The notes beneath the pieces were generated by a model. That model searched no databases. It was not told where the DNA came from and was given only the letters and a program-made list of their open reading frames with translations. A DNA stretch of 64,000 nt from Hyphomonas johnsonii MHS-2 (GTDB lineage: Bacteria; Pseudomonadota; Alphaproteobacteria; Caulobacterales; Hyphomonadaceae), in contig NZ_ARYK01000007.1 of assembly GCF_000685275.1 (NCBI RefSeq), forward strand, positions 1 to 64,000, given 5' to 3'. The translations under genes and the position numbers were made by a program. Of this stretch, positions 55,211-63,222 are shown in pieces (position 1 is the first letter of the stretch; each line of letters starts with the position of its first letter).

Positions 55211-56602
55211 CTATCGATATACGTCTGGCAACCCTTCAAACAATTCGGCCGGTTCTCCATATGGCTTGCCCGTCAGACATGCGACTACCGCATATGCCAA
55301 CGCATCAGTCCGAAGAGGACAGTCTTGTGAGCCAACATTATCGCCACGTTTTTTCACGCGTTCCCTGCACAAGGGAGTCGGGTGGGACGATTCCGCAACC
55401 TGCGTTTCGAGCTGCGAGCGAAAGTCCGGGGAAACCTCTGCAATGAAATAGTCAATTGCACCGCGATACCTTGTTTTCACGCATTGATTGAGTTTGAGTG
55501 TCGTTGCGCCGTCCGGGGGACGTTTGAACCCGGCACCGAGCTCTGGATAGACTTGAGACAATCTCTCTGAATTTGAGAAGAATTCACCCTTGAAGCCGGA
55601 AGGCAGGTTATCGATTGCCCACGAGGCGTCATAGTTGTTCGGATCCTCTCCGCGATAATACGATACCAGTTGCAATATGTATAAGTCCAAAGCTCGGCCA
55701 GCCTCATTCGGGTTGGCCGCACCCGCAATGAATTCGCGCGCAGCTTCAGCGGAGGCAATTTTCACTTTGAAATAGTGCCACTTGTCAGAGCCGGCTTCAT
55801 AGAATGCCAATTTTTCCGCTGCGGACAGTCCGCTCAGTCTTTCAGAGAGCGGCACATGTCGATCGAAATAGCCGATCGTTTCGGACAATAGTCCCATGTG
55901 ATCCAGCTTGTCGTCGATCGTCTCGTGAATCGCGACGGTGCACTGGCTTAGACGAAGATAGTCAAAATCCCGTACTGCGGTCAGGTACGCCTCAAGATCG
56001 CGCGATGAGTCTATGCGGCTCGGCACGCCTTCCGGATCAACGAATGACATATTGCCCATGCGATTCATGACCTGCCCCATGCGACCACCGGCAAATGAGC
56101 CAATGGAAGCCACCTCGCGATTGTGAAGGTATCTGGCGATAATCCAGTACGCGTACTCTTTGGAAAGCGTTGTGTCGCTGCGTCCGCTACGGTCAAAAGA
56201 GCGCCAGTAAGCTGACGCCGCGCTTTCATAGGCATGCGCTCTCTGCGATGCATAGTTCATGATCGAAAAGCCCTGCTGGGCCGCATTGCTGACGTGGCCG
56301 ACCGGGTACCCTGAACGAGAAATCCGGATCGAGTATTGCGTCGCCGGCTCGTTCGGAGACGCGTAACCATCACTAAAGTTCAGTGTCGGAAGCTTGTTGA
56401 AGTGTCGGGCAGCCGGGGCGCAATAACTTGGGCGCTTTCCGAACGATGGCACGGCTTTGGGGGTTTCGGAACGCGCGCTGTGATCCGTCAGCTTGAGGGA
56501 AGATCCGTCAGGCAGTGTCCGTGTCTGTGCACTTGCTCCAATCACAGGTGCGAACAAAAGCACGAGCGCTGCAACGATGTGCGTTGGGTTGAATTGGTTC
56601 AT
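55211..56602 (-). CDS. Secreted protein of unknown function, six cysteines
   Basis: A 463-residue protein with a Sec signal peptide (THIVAALVLLFAPVIGASA, probable cleavage after ASA). The mature protein has six cysteines (SYC, SQC, NQC, TPLC, QDC, VVAC), consistent with three disulfides in the periplasm or outside. It also has many aromatic residues, and a region around HETIDDKLDHMGLLSETIGY with several His and Asp residues. No domain is recognised. Base composition is visibly lower in GC than in the neighbouring comM gene, as expected for transferred DNA. The ATG at 56602 has AGGGG seven bases upstream. Confidence 0.75.
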   Translation of the reverse strand: MNQFNPTHIVAALVLLFAPVIGASAQTRTLPDGSSLKLTDHSARSETPKAVPSFGKRPSYCAPAARHFNKLPTLNFSDGYASPNEPATQYSIRISRSGYPVGHVSNAAQQGFSIMNYASQRAHAYESAASAYWRSFDRSGRSDTTLSKEYAYWIIARYLHNREVASIGSFAGGRMGQVMNRMGNMSFVDPEGVPSRIDSSRDLEAYLTAVRDFDYLRLSQCTVAIHETIDDKLDHMGLLSETIGYFDRHVPLSERLSGLSAAEKLAFYEAGSDKWHYFKVKIASAEAAREFIAGAANPNEAGRALDLYILQLVSYYRGEDPNNYDASWAIDNLPSGFKGEFFSNSERLSQVYPELGAGFKRPPDGATTLKLNQCVKTRYRGAIDYFIAEVSPDFRSQLETQVAESSHPTPLCRERVKKRGDNVGSQDCPLRTDALAYAVVACLTGKPYGEPAELFEGLPDVYR

Positions 56603-56952
56603 GCTGGACCCCTGACAAAGACGAAACCATAGCGGCTGCCCCTTCCAAACAAGGATAGGCGCGTGAGTCAAAGACTGTTTGGACGGTTTTGTTTTGGTGC
56701 TGACTGTATCCACCCAATAACCCAGCGAGCGAATTCCCTTGATCAAGCAATGCAGGCGACGCCGAACCTCCTGCCAGCGAGATCAGGAACGCATCGCAAA
56801 TGTCGTCAGGACAAGCCGAAGATTTCGGGACAAGCACAATCGAGTCGGCACCAAAAGCCGGACAGGGCCCTGCCCTTCCGATCTTGCGTGGGTCCAAGTC
56901 CCTGCGGATGGGCGGCGGGGCCTCACCGCGTCATCGCCGACGCTATGTGGCG
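56603..56952. other. Intergenic region containing repeat copy A
   Basis: A 350-bp gap between the secreted-protein gene and the convergent 3' end of the LysR gene. It contains no credible gene; frames of 80-250 codons here cross the repeat and lack ribosome binding sites. The dispersed repeat copy at 56848-56920 is listed separately. Confidence 0.6.
56848..56920 (+). repeat. REP-like dispersed repeat, copy A
   Basis: The shared core is CCGGACAGGGC followed by a short loop and GCCCTTCCG (near-perfect hairpin), then a tail ending TGCGGATGGGCGGCGGGGCC. It is the most diverged of four copies (others at 58349, 60920 and 62915), and lies 33 bp beyond the LysR stop codon, in the same orientation as the others. 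Confidence 0.7.
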
Positions 56953-57843
56953 TCAGATTTCCGCGCGCAGGAATTGCATGAAGGCCTCAACCTTGTTGGG
57001 CACGTATTTGCACGACGGATGAACCATCCAGGCAGCCGTATCAAACTCGGTTGCGGCACACTCGAATTCGGGAAACAGGTCGACCAGGTCTCCCGCCTGG
57101 AGCTCTGGCCGGCACAGCCAATCCGGCAGCAGGGTTGGCCCGATACCGGCCAATGCGCACTGCGTCATCGTCAAGCCATGAGAGACAAGCAACCGCCCCC
57201 GAACGGGAACTTCGTACTCACGCCCCGCAGCGTCCCGGAACAGCCAGCGCGTGCGGTATCCGGGCAACGGGAACAGCACGCATTCCCGCTCAGACAGGTC
57301 TTCCGGATGCATCAATCCGCCCGCGCGCTGGATATAGGATGGGCTGGCACACACCCGGAATGTGCGCGGCGCCAGCCGGGTCGCGCTGACATCCCCCCCG
57401 GGTTTGGGACCAAAGCGAATGGCCAGGTCGATCTGGTCGGCGACCAGGTCAACCTGCGCATCCGTCAGCACCAGTTCCAGGGAAAGGGCCGGATAGCGAT
57501 CCATGAACTTCTGAAGCAGGGGCGCAATCACGCGCTGGCCAAGTGATGTGCAGGCCGTGATGCGCAGCAGGCCCTGCGGCTCGGTGGCCAGGTCGAGCGC
57601 TTTCTGTTGCGCCTGATCGAGGTCTTCAATCAGGTTCCGGATATGCCCGAAATAGGTCAGGCCCGCTTCCGTGGGCGCCAGCTTTCGCCGGTTGCGCTGA
57701 AACAGCCGAAAGCCCAGCTCCTCTTCAAGCCCGGAAATCGATCGGGATACAGACGAGGGATCGACGTCGCGATAGCGGGCGGCGCTGGCGAAGCTGCCCA
57801 GCGTCATGACATCGGAAAAGGTTCTGAGTGCGGCAAGTTGCAT
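56953..57843 (-). CDS. LysR-family transcriptional regulator
   Basis: A 296-residue LysR regulator. The HTH is LRTFSDVMTLGSFASAARYR, DVDPSSVSRSISGLEEELGF, followed by RLFQRNRRKLAPTEAGLTYF; the CrgA/DhcR-type effector domain follows. It is divergent from a cupin gene, 96 bp apart. Two inverted TGATGC repeats span its start (listed separately) and probably form its operator. Confidence 0.92.
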   Translation of the reverse strand: MQLAALRTFSDVMTLGSFASAARYRDVDPSSVSRSISGLEEELGFRLFQRNRRKLAPTEAGLTYFGHIRNLIEDLDQAQQKALDLATEPQGLLRITACTSLGQRVIAPLLQKFMDRYPALSLELVLTDAQVDLVADQIDLAIRFGPKPGGDVSATRLAPRTFRVCASPSYIQRAGGLMHPEDLSERECVLFPLPGYRTRWLFRDAAGREYEVPVRGRLLVSHGLTMTQCALAGIGPTLLPDWLCRPELQAGDLVDLFPEFECAATEFDTAAWMVHPSCKYVPNKVEAFMQFLRAEI

Positions 57844-57870
57844 GATGCGAACTTTGCATCAACATGATGC
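57843..57870. promoter_or_regulatory. Candidate operator between LysR and cupin genes
   Basis: TGATGC (57843-57848), its complement GCATCA (57856-57861) and TGATGC again (57865-57870) lie at and just upstream of the LysR start. GCATCA-ACA-TGATGC is a perfect dyad. Autoregulation and control of the divergent cupin gene are inferred. Confidence 0.45.
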
Positions 57871-57939
57871 GCTCCGCTAGGTTTATCTCGAACTCCGCAC
57901 GATCCATACTCATGCCTTCAAATTCAAGGACGCGGACTC

Positions 57940-58293
57940 ATGGCACTTCAATTCTTCCAGGGATACTTCACTTCGCTTTCCGAGGTCATGGACGACGTGA
58001 AACGGAACGCGACCTGGCCCACCACGTTTGTTTCGCCGCCGTCTCCGGGCCTGGAACCCCATTGGCACGCTGATGAAGTGCACGCCTATATCATGGAAGG
58101 CGAGACTGACTTCCTGGACGTCGATTCAGGTATCCGCACCCCCGTCAGCGCCGGCGACAAAGTGGTCGTGCCCGCCCGAACCCTGCACGCAGAAGGCGCC
58201 GTCAAGGACAAGGTCGTCTATATCCTGGCCTTGCCTGAAGCGCTGGCCCCGGACGACTTCCTGAAGATGCAGGAGCCTGGCGCCCTCCAATAG
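57940..58293 (+). CDS. Cupin-domain protein
   Basis: A 117-residue single-domain cupin. The metal-binding motif 1 is seen as PHWHADEVHAYIMEGETDFL (His, His, Glu, His) and motif 2 as PARTLHAEGAVKDKVVYIL (His). It probably binds a divalent metal and a small ligand; whether it is an enzyme or a sensor is not clear. It is divergent from the LysR gene, the usual arrangement of regulator and target. Confidence 0.88.
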   Translation: MALQFFQGYFTSLSEVMDDVKRNATWPTTFVSPPSPGLEPHWHADEVHAYIMEGETDFLDVDSGIRTPVSAGDKVVVPARTLHAEGAVKDKVVYILALPEALAPDDFLKMQEPGALQ

Positions 58294-58688
58294 GAGCCCC
58301 CATGCAGGCCGAACGCCCGGAAAGCAGGCCTTCCACCCCACAAGACCCGCACCACAACCCGGACAGGGCCGTGCCCATCCGGTGGGGTGGTGGAGTCCAG
58401 TCCTGGCGGAGTAGCCGGGCGTAAAACGCCTGCCAAGATTCTGCCAGAAAGGCGCATAGGCTTGGCGCTGGCAGCTTCTACGAACCCTGAACCAGGCCGC
58501 ATCGCGCGCACGCAAAGTGCAGAACGCGAAGAGGTCCAGGAATCTTTCTCCTCATACTTACTTTTATTTCCACGAATTGATCCCGAGATCTTTCGCACCT
58601 GCGAATTCACCAAAATATTCAATCCCTTGTTGCACGCAGGGTATTTTTGTGCAGACTTTCCCTATGCAAGCTCAAGGGGGGCGACGAG
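58294..58688. other. Intergenic region containing repeat copy B
   Basis: A 395-bp gap after the cupin gene. Apart from repeat copy B it is A/T-richer toward its 3' end and must hold the promoter of the small TM2-like gene. The minus-strand frames across it (for example ending at 58218) are generated by the repeat and lack ribosome binding sites. Confidence 0.6.
58349..58410 (+). repeat. REP-like dispersed repeat, copy B
   Basis: It begins GCACCACAACCCGGACAGGG, continues with a complementary CCCATCCGG and GGTGGGGTGGTGGAGTCCAG, and ends at TCCTGGCGGA. It shares almost all of its first 60 bases with copies C and D. It lies 56 bp after the cupin stop codon. Confidence 0.85.
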
Positions 58689-58964
58689 ATGAAAGCATTG
58701 GCGATCATTCTGAATATTTTAATGCCGGGCGTAGGTTCGTTCGTGATCGGAAAAGTGGGACAGGGAATTGGGCAAATTCTCATCTGGGCAATCGGGTTAA
58801 CCCTTTGCTTCACCGTCGTTGGTGCAATCATTGGCATCCCGATGATGCTCGGAGCCTGGATTTGGGGAATCGTTATCGCCTCCAATTCACAACCACAAAC
58901 CGTCCAGGTCACTGTCAACAACAGCGGGCTGACGAATTCTGAAACAACGACAACTTCGCTTTAG
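58689..58964 (+). CDS. Small membrane protein, TM2-like
   Basis: A 91-residue protein with two membrane helices (ALAIILNILMPGVGSFVIGK and the segment around LIWAIGLTLCFTVVGAIIGI plus MMLGAWIWGIVIA). The pattern P-G-x-G-x-F-x-x-G-K ... W is that of TM2-domain proteins. The C-terminus is Thr/Asn-rich. The ATG at 58689 has AAGGGGGG upstream. The G+C content is lower than in the rest of the window. A 6-bp hairpin GCCTTC/GAAGGC follows the stop. Confidence 0.7.
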   Translation: MKALAIILNILMPGVGSFVIGKVGQGIGQILIWAIGLTLCFTVVGAIIGIPMMLGAWIWGIVIASNSQPQTVQVTVNNSGLTNSETTTTSL

Positions 58965-59307
58965 GCCTTCATCTCGAAGGCTCAGGGCCGAAGGGGATGA
59001 TGGTGTACGGATAATTTATGGTGACCATCCGGTTGGATGGTGCGCCGATTGCCTGCCATATGCGGTGAGCAGTCGGCGCTTGATCGCATTCGCGATCAAG
59101 CCAGCGGGCGTCGTTGAGGCAACCTCCTCCAACCCCAGACGCCCTGCCCGGTGACTTCATCATGGCGTGTGTTTCGACTCCATCATCGGACCACCATGTC
59201 TATTTACAGCGAGCGGGCACATTGACTGCGACCGCTCAACGTTGTCGCCAATCACCAAATCGGCGTCCAGATATAAAACCGCTGACTCTCTTCAATCCAG
59301 ATTGATT
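58965..59307. other. Intergenic region with perfect 10-bp inverted repeat
   Basis: A 343-bp gap between the TM2-like gene and the convergent CHAP gene. It holds the perfect inverted repeat GCTTGATCGC (59078-59087) / GCGATCAAGC (59092-59101) with loop ATTC. No credible gene is seen; a 64-codon minus-strand frame (58969-59163) covers the repeat but has no ribosome binding site. Confidence 0.55.
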
Positions 59308-60651
59308 TCATTCCGGCAAGACATATCCGGCAAACTTGTAGCTCAATGGAGTCTTCGTTGACGGCGCAGGTCGATCCAGCGAGTTTGTATAGAAGGACGA
59401 TGTAGAGAATTGCCCATATGAATCGGTTACGAGCTCCCGTTTAGCCGTTTCCAAATCAATCCCCCATCTCTTCGAACCCGCTTCCGTCGCGATACCCCAA
59501 TTGGATTCAGCGACTACAATTCTTTCAACGTCTGCGGTAGTGCTGTTCCGCCTGATGTTGGTGACAATTCCCACGTGCCCCGCGCCGCCATTATCCCAAA
59601 CAATCAGAGCACCGACGCGCGCCTTTTTCGGATCCGTTTCTATGGTCAGTCCCGCACTCGCAGCTTTAGCCGGTATGTTGCGCGCGGTACCTACGGGTAT
59701 GTTGAGTGGAACGCGAGAGACTTCGGCAAATGCCAGTTTAGCCCACCCGACGCACTGCCCTTTCAGCCAGGCTGGAGGATCCGGGTCCACCAAAAACTGA
59801 CGGGAAACGAAATCAGCTTGAAAACGCGATAGGCGGTCCTTGTTCAGCCCATCCGGAGCCTTTGATCCAAGCCGGTCCATGATCAAGCCCTTCGATGAGA
59901 CTGATGCGCCGACCAGCAGATCGACATCAGCCCAACCAAGTCCATCCTGGAGCTTGTCAACGAAGCAACCGAGCGCGCGGAATCTATCATAATTGCGCGC
60001 AAGCCCGAGGACATCAGACGCACTCTGAGCATCTATATCGTGCGTCATCAGCGCCGAGAGTTTGCACAATGCCGAAATATGGTCGCGCGGGCTGTAGGAC
60101 TGGAGGCTCCATTTCTGATCATTCTCCGGCATGATGGGACCGAGAATTTCAACCACTTCGGATACCGAGAGACCTTCTGTGATCTTCTTTGAGATGCAGC
60201 TGATGGCCTCAACTCGGTTATATCCGTCCATCTCCCCCAGTAGCTTCCTAGATTCACCCGCGCTGATGTGCGCCGGGAGCATATCCGCCAGACGACAAAT
60301 CAAACGCCTTTTGTGTTCAGGGGTACTATTGTCCCCGACGATCCGAATTTGCTCCGGAACCGTGAGAACAAAGCTCTGCTCGGGAAGCTGACAACTCAGC
60401 GCCGAACGGCGATAGTAATTTGTCAGCCCTTCAAGTGATCCGGCAAGCGCGCTTCCTGTCGGGGTGCTTGTCTGCTGTACAGAGGCCGCGCAGATTTCCT
60501 TTACCCGCTTGGCCTGATCTATTTCCGGCGGGCCCGAAGTCGTGTCTGTTTGCGCCCCGGCAGCGCTGGCCGAAAACAACGCAATCAGCGAAAATAGGGC
60601 AATCCGCTTGAAAGCTGGCACAAGACAGGCGCAAGGATTAGTTGAAGCCAT
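59308..60651 (-). CDS. Secreted CHAP-domain amidase with three Cys-paired repeats
   Basis: About 447 residues with a Sec signal (RIALFSLIALFSASAAGAQ). Three helical repeats follow, each with two cysteines exactly 33 residues apart: C54/C87, C119/C152 and C196/C229. Each repeat has a Y-x-R motif before its second Cys (NYYRRSALSC, GYNRVEAISC, NYDRFRALGC). The C-terminal CHAP domain has C300 (LKGQCVGWAKLA), H359 (GAGHVGIV) and N384 (AESNWG), the catalytic set of peptidoglycan amidases/endopeptidases. The start at 60651 is uncertain because no ribosome binding site is evident. GC content is low for the window. Confidence 0.85.
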   Translation of the reverse strand: MASTNPCACLVPAFKRIALFSLIALFSASAAGAQTDTTSGPPEIDQAKRVKEICAASVQQTSTPTGSALAGSLEGLTNYYRRSALSCQLPEQSFVLTVPEQIRIVGDNSTPEHKRRLICRLADMLPAHISAGESRKLLGEMDGYNRVEAISCISKKITEGLSVSEVVEILGPIMPENDQKWSLQSYSPRDHISALCKLSALMTHDIDAQSASDVLGLARNYDRFRALGCFVDKLQDGLGWADVDLLVGASVSSKGLIMDRLGSKAPDGLNKDRLSRFQADFVSRQFLVDPDPPAWLKGQCVGWAKLAFAEVSRVPLNIPVGTARNIPAKAASAGLTIETDPKKARVGALIVWDNGGAGHVGIVTNIRRNSTTADVERIVVAESNWGIATEAGSKRWGIDLETAKRELVTDSYGQFSTSSFYTNSLDRPAPSTKTPLSYKFAGYVLPE

Positions 60652-60996
60652 CCGTACATCTGAGGTACTCCGGGGCTTCCAATGGAAAGAAGCCAAAACA
60701 AGTTGCTTCAGTCCAGCACGGCGCGATTGGCTGCACGCGCTCAGTTCAGAGATAATCGACACAAATGTTCCCCACCGCCTCATTCCACCGCTTGACTAAT
60801 ATGGGCTGCCAAAGAGCCAATAAACTTGGAATACTCCGCATTCACCACATCGCCTCGAAATAGTATTCGGCAGCTAACTACTATTTATTGGGGGTCGCAA
60901 CAAATTCCGGCCAAATCCAGCACCACAACCCGGACAGGGCCGTGGCCTTCCGGTGGTGCGGTGGAGTCCAGTCCTGACGGATGGGCGGCGGCGAGC
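60652..60996. other. Intergenic region containing repeat copy C
   Basis: A 345-bp gap between the CHAP gene start and the 3' end of the lipoprotein pair. It must contain the CHAP promoter on the minus strand; none is convincing by eye. Repeat copy C lies 5 bp from the lipoprotein stop codon. Confidence 0.55.
60920..60992 (+). repeat. REP-like dispersed repeat, copy C
   Basis: The best-folding copy: CACCAC...CCGGACAGGGCC pairs with GGCCTTCCGG...GTGGTG-like bases around a GT loop, followed by GGTGGAGTCCAGTCCTGACG and GATGGGCGGCGGC. It ends 5 bp from the stop codon of the minus-strand lipoprotein gene. Confidence 0.85.
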
Positions 60997-61941
60997 TTAC
61001 GGCGAGGCGGCATCCATCGGCGTGGCCGATTCCGGCAGGTCCAGGATGTAGGTCGCGCCCGTCGTAAACCCCGACAAGACTCGATAGGCCAGGACGCCTT
61101 CCTTCAGGGCGAGAATCTCGATGTCCGCACCATCGTATCTGATCTTGATCGGGAAGTCCTGGTCGGCGCCGATGACAATCGGGTCGGCTTGCACGCCGAC
61201 AGGTTGGTCTCCCGCCAGATAGACCGGCTTGATCTGCCCTCCCGCTTCGGTGGAAATGAACCTCAGGGCGATGTTCGGCGTACGGGACTTTGCGGATTCC
61301 GTGGGCGTCATTGTCCGAAAACGCGCAGGTTCAGAGACCTCGTATGTCAGCTGCGGATCCCACCTGAAGAGCTTCTCGTATGGTCCGGACGGTTCCGCAA
61401 AACCGAGTCTGTCGGACACAAAGAAAAAGACGGACGATGAACGCCCGCCCAGCCCCTGCCCGACTTGCGAAAAGTCGATCTTGCCGGCGATTTTCTCAAG
61501 CTCGAAGCAAACCTTGCCCTGCCCGCTGGCGCCCGGGTTCAACCTTGGAGTCCACACCGCCGGCCGATCAAACGAACAGGCGACGAGCGCATTCTCCTTC
61601 CCGAAGCTGATTGCCGGATAGAATGCCAGCCCCTCGGTCAGTTCGACCGACCGCGCCTGGACAGCGAGGCTGACATCACCGACCGGCGTGACAGTATTTT
61701 CCAGGATCATGACCGAGGTGTTCTGCACCGATTGTTTCAGGATGATCTCGCCCGACTTGGCTGTCCTGATTGTCGATTCCAGCGGCGCGTCCAGATTCGC
61801 AACAAGGGATGGGTCAGCCGATAGTGTCGAGCCCAAAGGGTAGACCTGGTCCGGTGTGAGCGAGATGCAGGCGGACAGCATCGCACCGGCCAGGAAAGTG
61901 CCCGTGAAACGAAACGCTGTCGATATGAGATGTGCCATCAC
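60997..61941 (-). CDS. Predicted lipoprotein, unknown function (pair member 2)
   Basis: A 314-residue protein with a lipoprotein signal (FLAGAMLSAC, C25). The mature part is beta-rich with two further cysteines (VACSFD, KVCFELE) and no known domain. It overlaps the preceding lipoprotein gene by 4 bp (61938-61941, ATGA), so the two are translationally coupled and probably act in the same envelope complex, which is inference. Confidence 0.75.
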   Translation of the reverse strand: MMAHLISTAFRFTGTFLAGAMLSACISLTPDQVYPLGSTLSADPSLVANLDAPLESTIRTAKSGEIILKQSVQNTSVMILENTVTPVGDVSLAVQARSVELTEGLAFYPAISFGKENALVACSFDRPAVWTPRLNPGASGQGKVCFELEKIAGKIDFSQVGQGLGGRSSSVFFFVSDRLGFAEPSGPYEKLFRWDPQLTYEVSEPARFRTMTPTESAKSRTPNIALRFISTEAGGQIKPVYLAGDQPVGVQADPIVIGADQDFPIKIRYDGADIEILALKEGVLAYRVLSGFTTGATYILDLPESATPMDAASP

Positions 61942-62756
61942 TCTGTCTTCCCCGATTTGCCAGGCTGTCCCGACCTGCTTTCAACATTGGCGAGCGCAGC
62001 CGCAATGGCTGCCTTGTCCGCGTCATCCGGCGCAACATCGCCGGCCACCTGCCGCAGCCTGCTCACCGCGACCGTGCCTGCCACGGCCGCGCTGCAAGGG
62101 GTGGAGAAGAACCCGCCATCGGCCTTGGACCAGCGTGTTTCCAGAGCGGGATAGACGACGCGGGGGGCGCCTTTCAAATTCGGATAATTCTGCCGCGTCT
62201 TGTCAAACTGGGCGAGGACATCTTCTTCCGAAAATTGCCCGGACAGGCGCGCCGCGGTTCCGGGCGGGTAAGCATCGCGGGACGAGAGGATATTGATCCC
62301 GGACTGAATTTCGAACGTCGCCGCACCCTCGTTCTGGCACAGCGACGCGGTTCCCGAGTAAACTCCGGTGAATGTATTCCACGTGACATATGTTGCCGCG
62401 TACGTGCCGGGCTCGATTTTCTTGATCAGGAAATTGATCTCGTCATGGAGGACCCAAACGGATGACTTGCCACCCTCCGGGCGCTTCATCTTGTCGCCAA
62501 CGCCCCAGGCGGCAAAGCCCAGGATGACCTGGTCGTCATCGAAGCCACCCCTGTCGTCCGTCAGCCGCTGAAACTGGTATCCACCAGCTGTGGCAACCGG
62601 ACCGATAGCGAGAATCAGGACCGCCTCATCCGCCGCCGTGCCGTTGATGCCGGGCTGTCCGCCTGCGCTTTCAGCCAGACCAAGGCCGATAGTCGTGTGC
62701 GCAGTTGCGCACCCTGCCAGCAAAACCGCCAGCGCGAAAACCTCGATTGTTCTCAT
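61938..62756 (-). CDS. Predicted lipoprotein, unknown function (pair member 1)
   Basis: A 272-residue protein with a clear lipobox (VLLAGC, C16). Conserved-looking features are GPVATAGGYQFQRLTDDRGG, a DEINFLIKKIEPGTYAATYV segment and two cysteines (SLCQNEG, TPCSAAV). No family is recognised. It is the first gene of a two-gene unit with the 314-residue lipoprotein. Confidence 0.75.
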   Translation of the reverse strand: MRTIEVFALAVLLAGCATAHTTIGLGLAESAGGQPGINGTAADEAVLILAIGPVATAGGYQFQRLTDDRGGFDDDQVILGFAAWGVGDKMKRPEGGKSSVWVLHDEINFLIKKIEPGTYAATYVTWNTFTGVYSGTASLCQNEGAATFEIQSGINILSSRDAYPPGTAARLSGQFSEEDVLAQFDKTRQNYPNLKGAPRVVYPALETRWSKADGGFFSTPCSAAVAGTVAVSRLRQVAGDVAPDDADKAAIAAALANVESRSGQPGKSGKTE

Positions 62757-63222
62757 GTTGACCCCTCTTCACTCCTTTCAAGGAAAGCCGGGCACTGATT
62801 TCCCCAAATCAAATTGCCGCCCGTTCAGCTAGCGGCCCAGCCGAGACAACACGCAAGCGATATTTTTGCGCCGATCGGCTTTGGCGCGGAGCGTGGAACG
62901 GGCCAACAAGACCAGCACCAAATCCCGGACAGGGCGGAGCCCTTCCGGTGGGGTGGTGGAGTCCAGTCCTTGCGGATGGGCGGCGGAGCCGCGAGGCAAG
63001 GCAATGGGTTCAGTACAGTGAATGGTAGAGCGCCCTGCCGTGCACAGCTGGCCGCCGTTCCATCCGCGTGGGGCAGGCAAAGACCCCGGACCGGTCACCG
63101 GTGGGAGCACCGGCGACGGGGGCAGTATAGGACGGCGGGGATCGGGGGCGGAGAGGCGCGGGCGCTTTTGCCGGACCGGCTGCAGGATGCGGCGCGTGCG
63201 GTGTGGGACAGGCCGAGGCCGG
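62757..63222. other. Intergenic region containing repeat copy D
   Basis: A 466-bp gap between the lipoprotein pair and dusA. It holds repeat copy D and a GC-rich stretch with short inverted repeats (CCGGACCGGTCACCGGTGGG around 63086). No credible gene is seen; the frames of 100 codons or more here cross the repeat and lack ribosome binding sites. Confidence 0.6.
62915..62990 (+). repeat. REP-like dispersed repeat, copy D
   Basis: It begins GCACCAAATCCCGGACAGGG, has CCGGACAGGGC complementary to GCCCTTCCGG (one bulge), then GGTGGGGTGGTGGAGTCCAG, TCCTTGCGGATGGGCGGCGG and ends AGCC. It lies upstream of the lipoprotein pair's promoter side. Confidence 0.85.

Noticed and set aside
58218-58622. 134-codon minus-strand open frame after the cupin gene
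   Set aside because: It is generated by repeat copy B and overlaps the cupin gene; similar frames arise at each repeat copy.
56848-62990. Repeat copies as a CRISPR-like array
   Set aside because: The copies are 1.5-2.6 kb apart with genes between them, differ in sequence, and no cas genes are present.
63001-63180. GC-rich hairpins before dusA as a tRNA gene
   Set aside because: No cloverleaf, no T-loop GTTCGAAT-type sequence and no CCA-side acceptor stem could be drawn.
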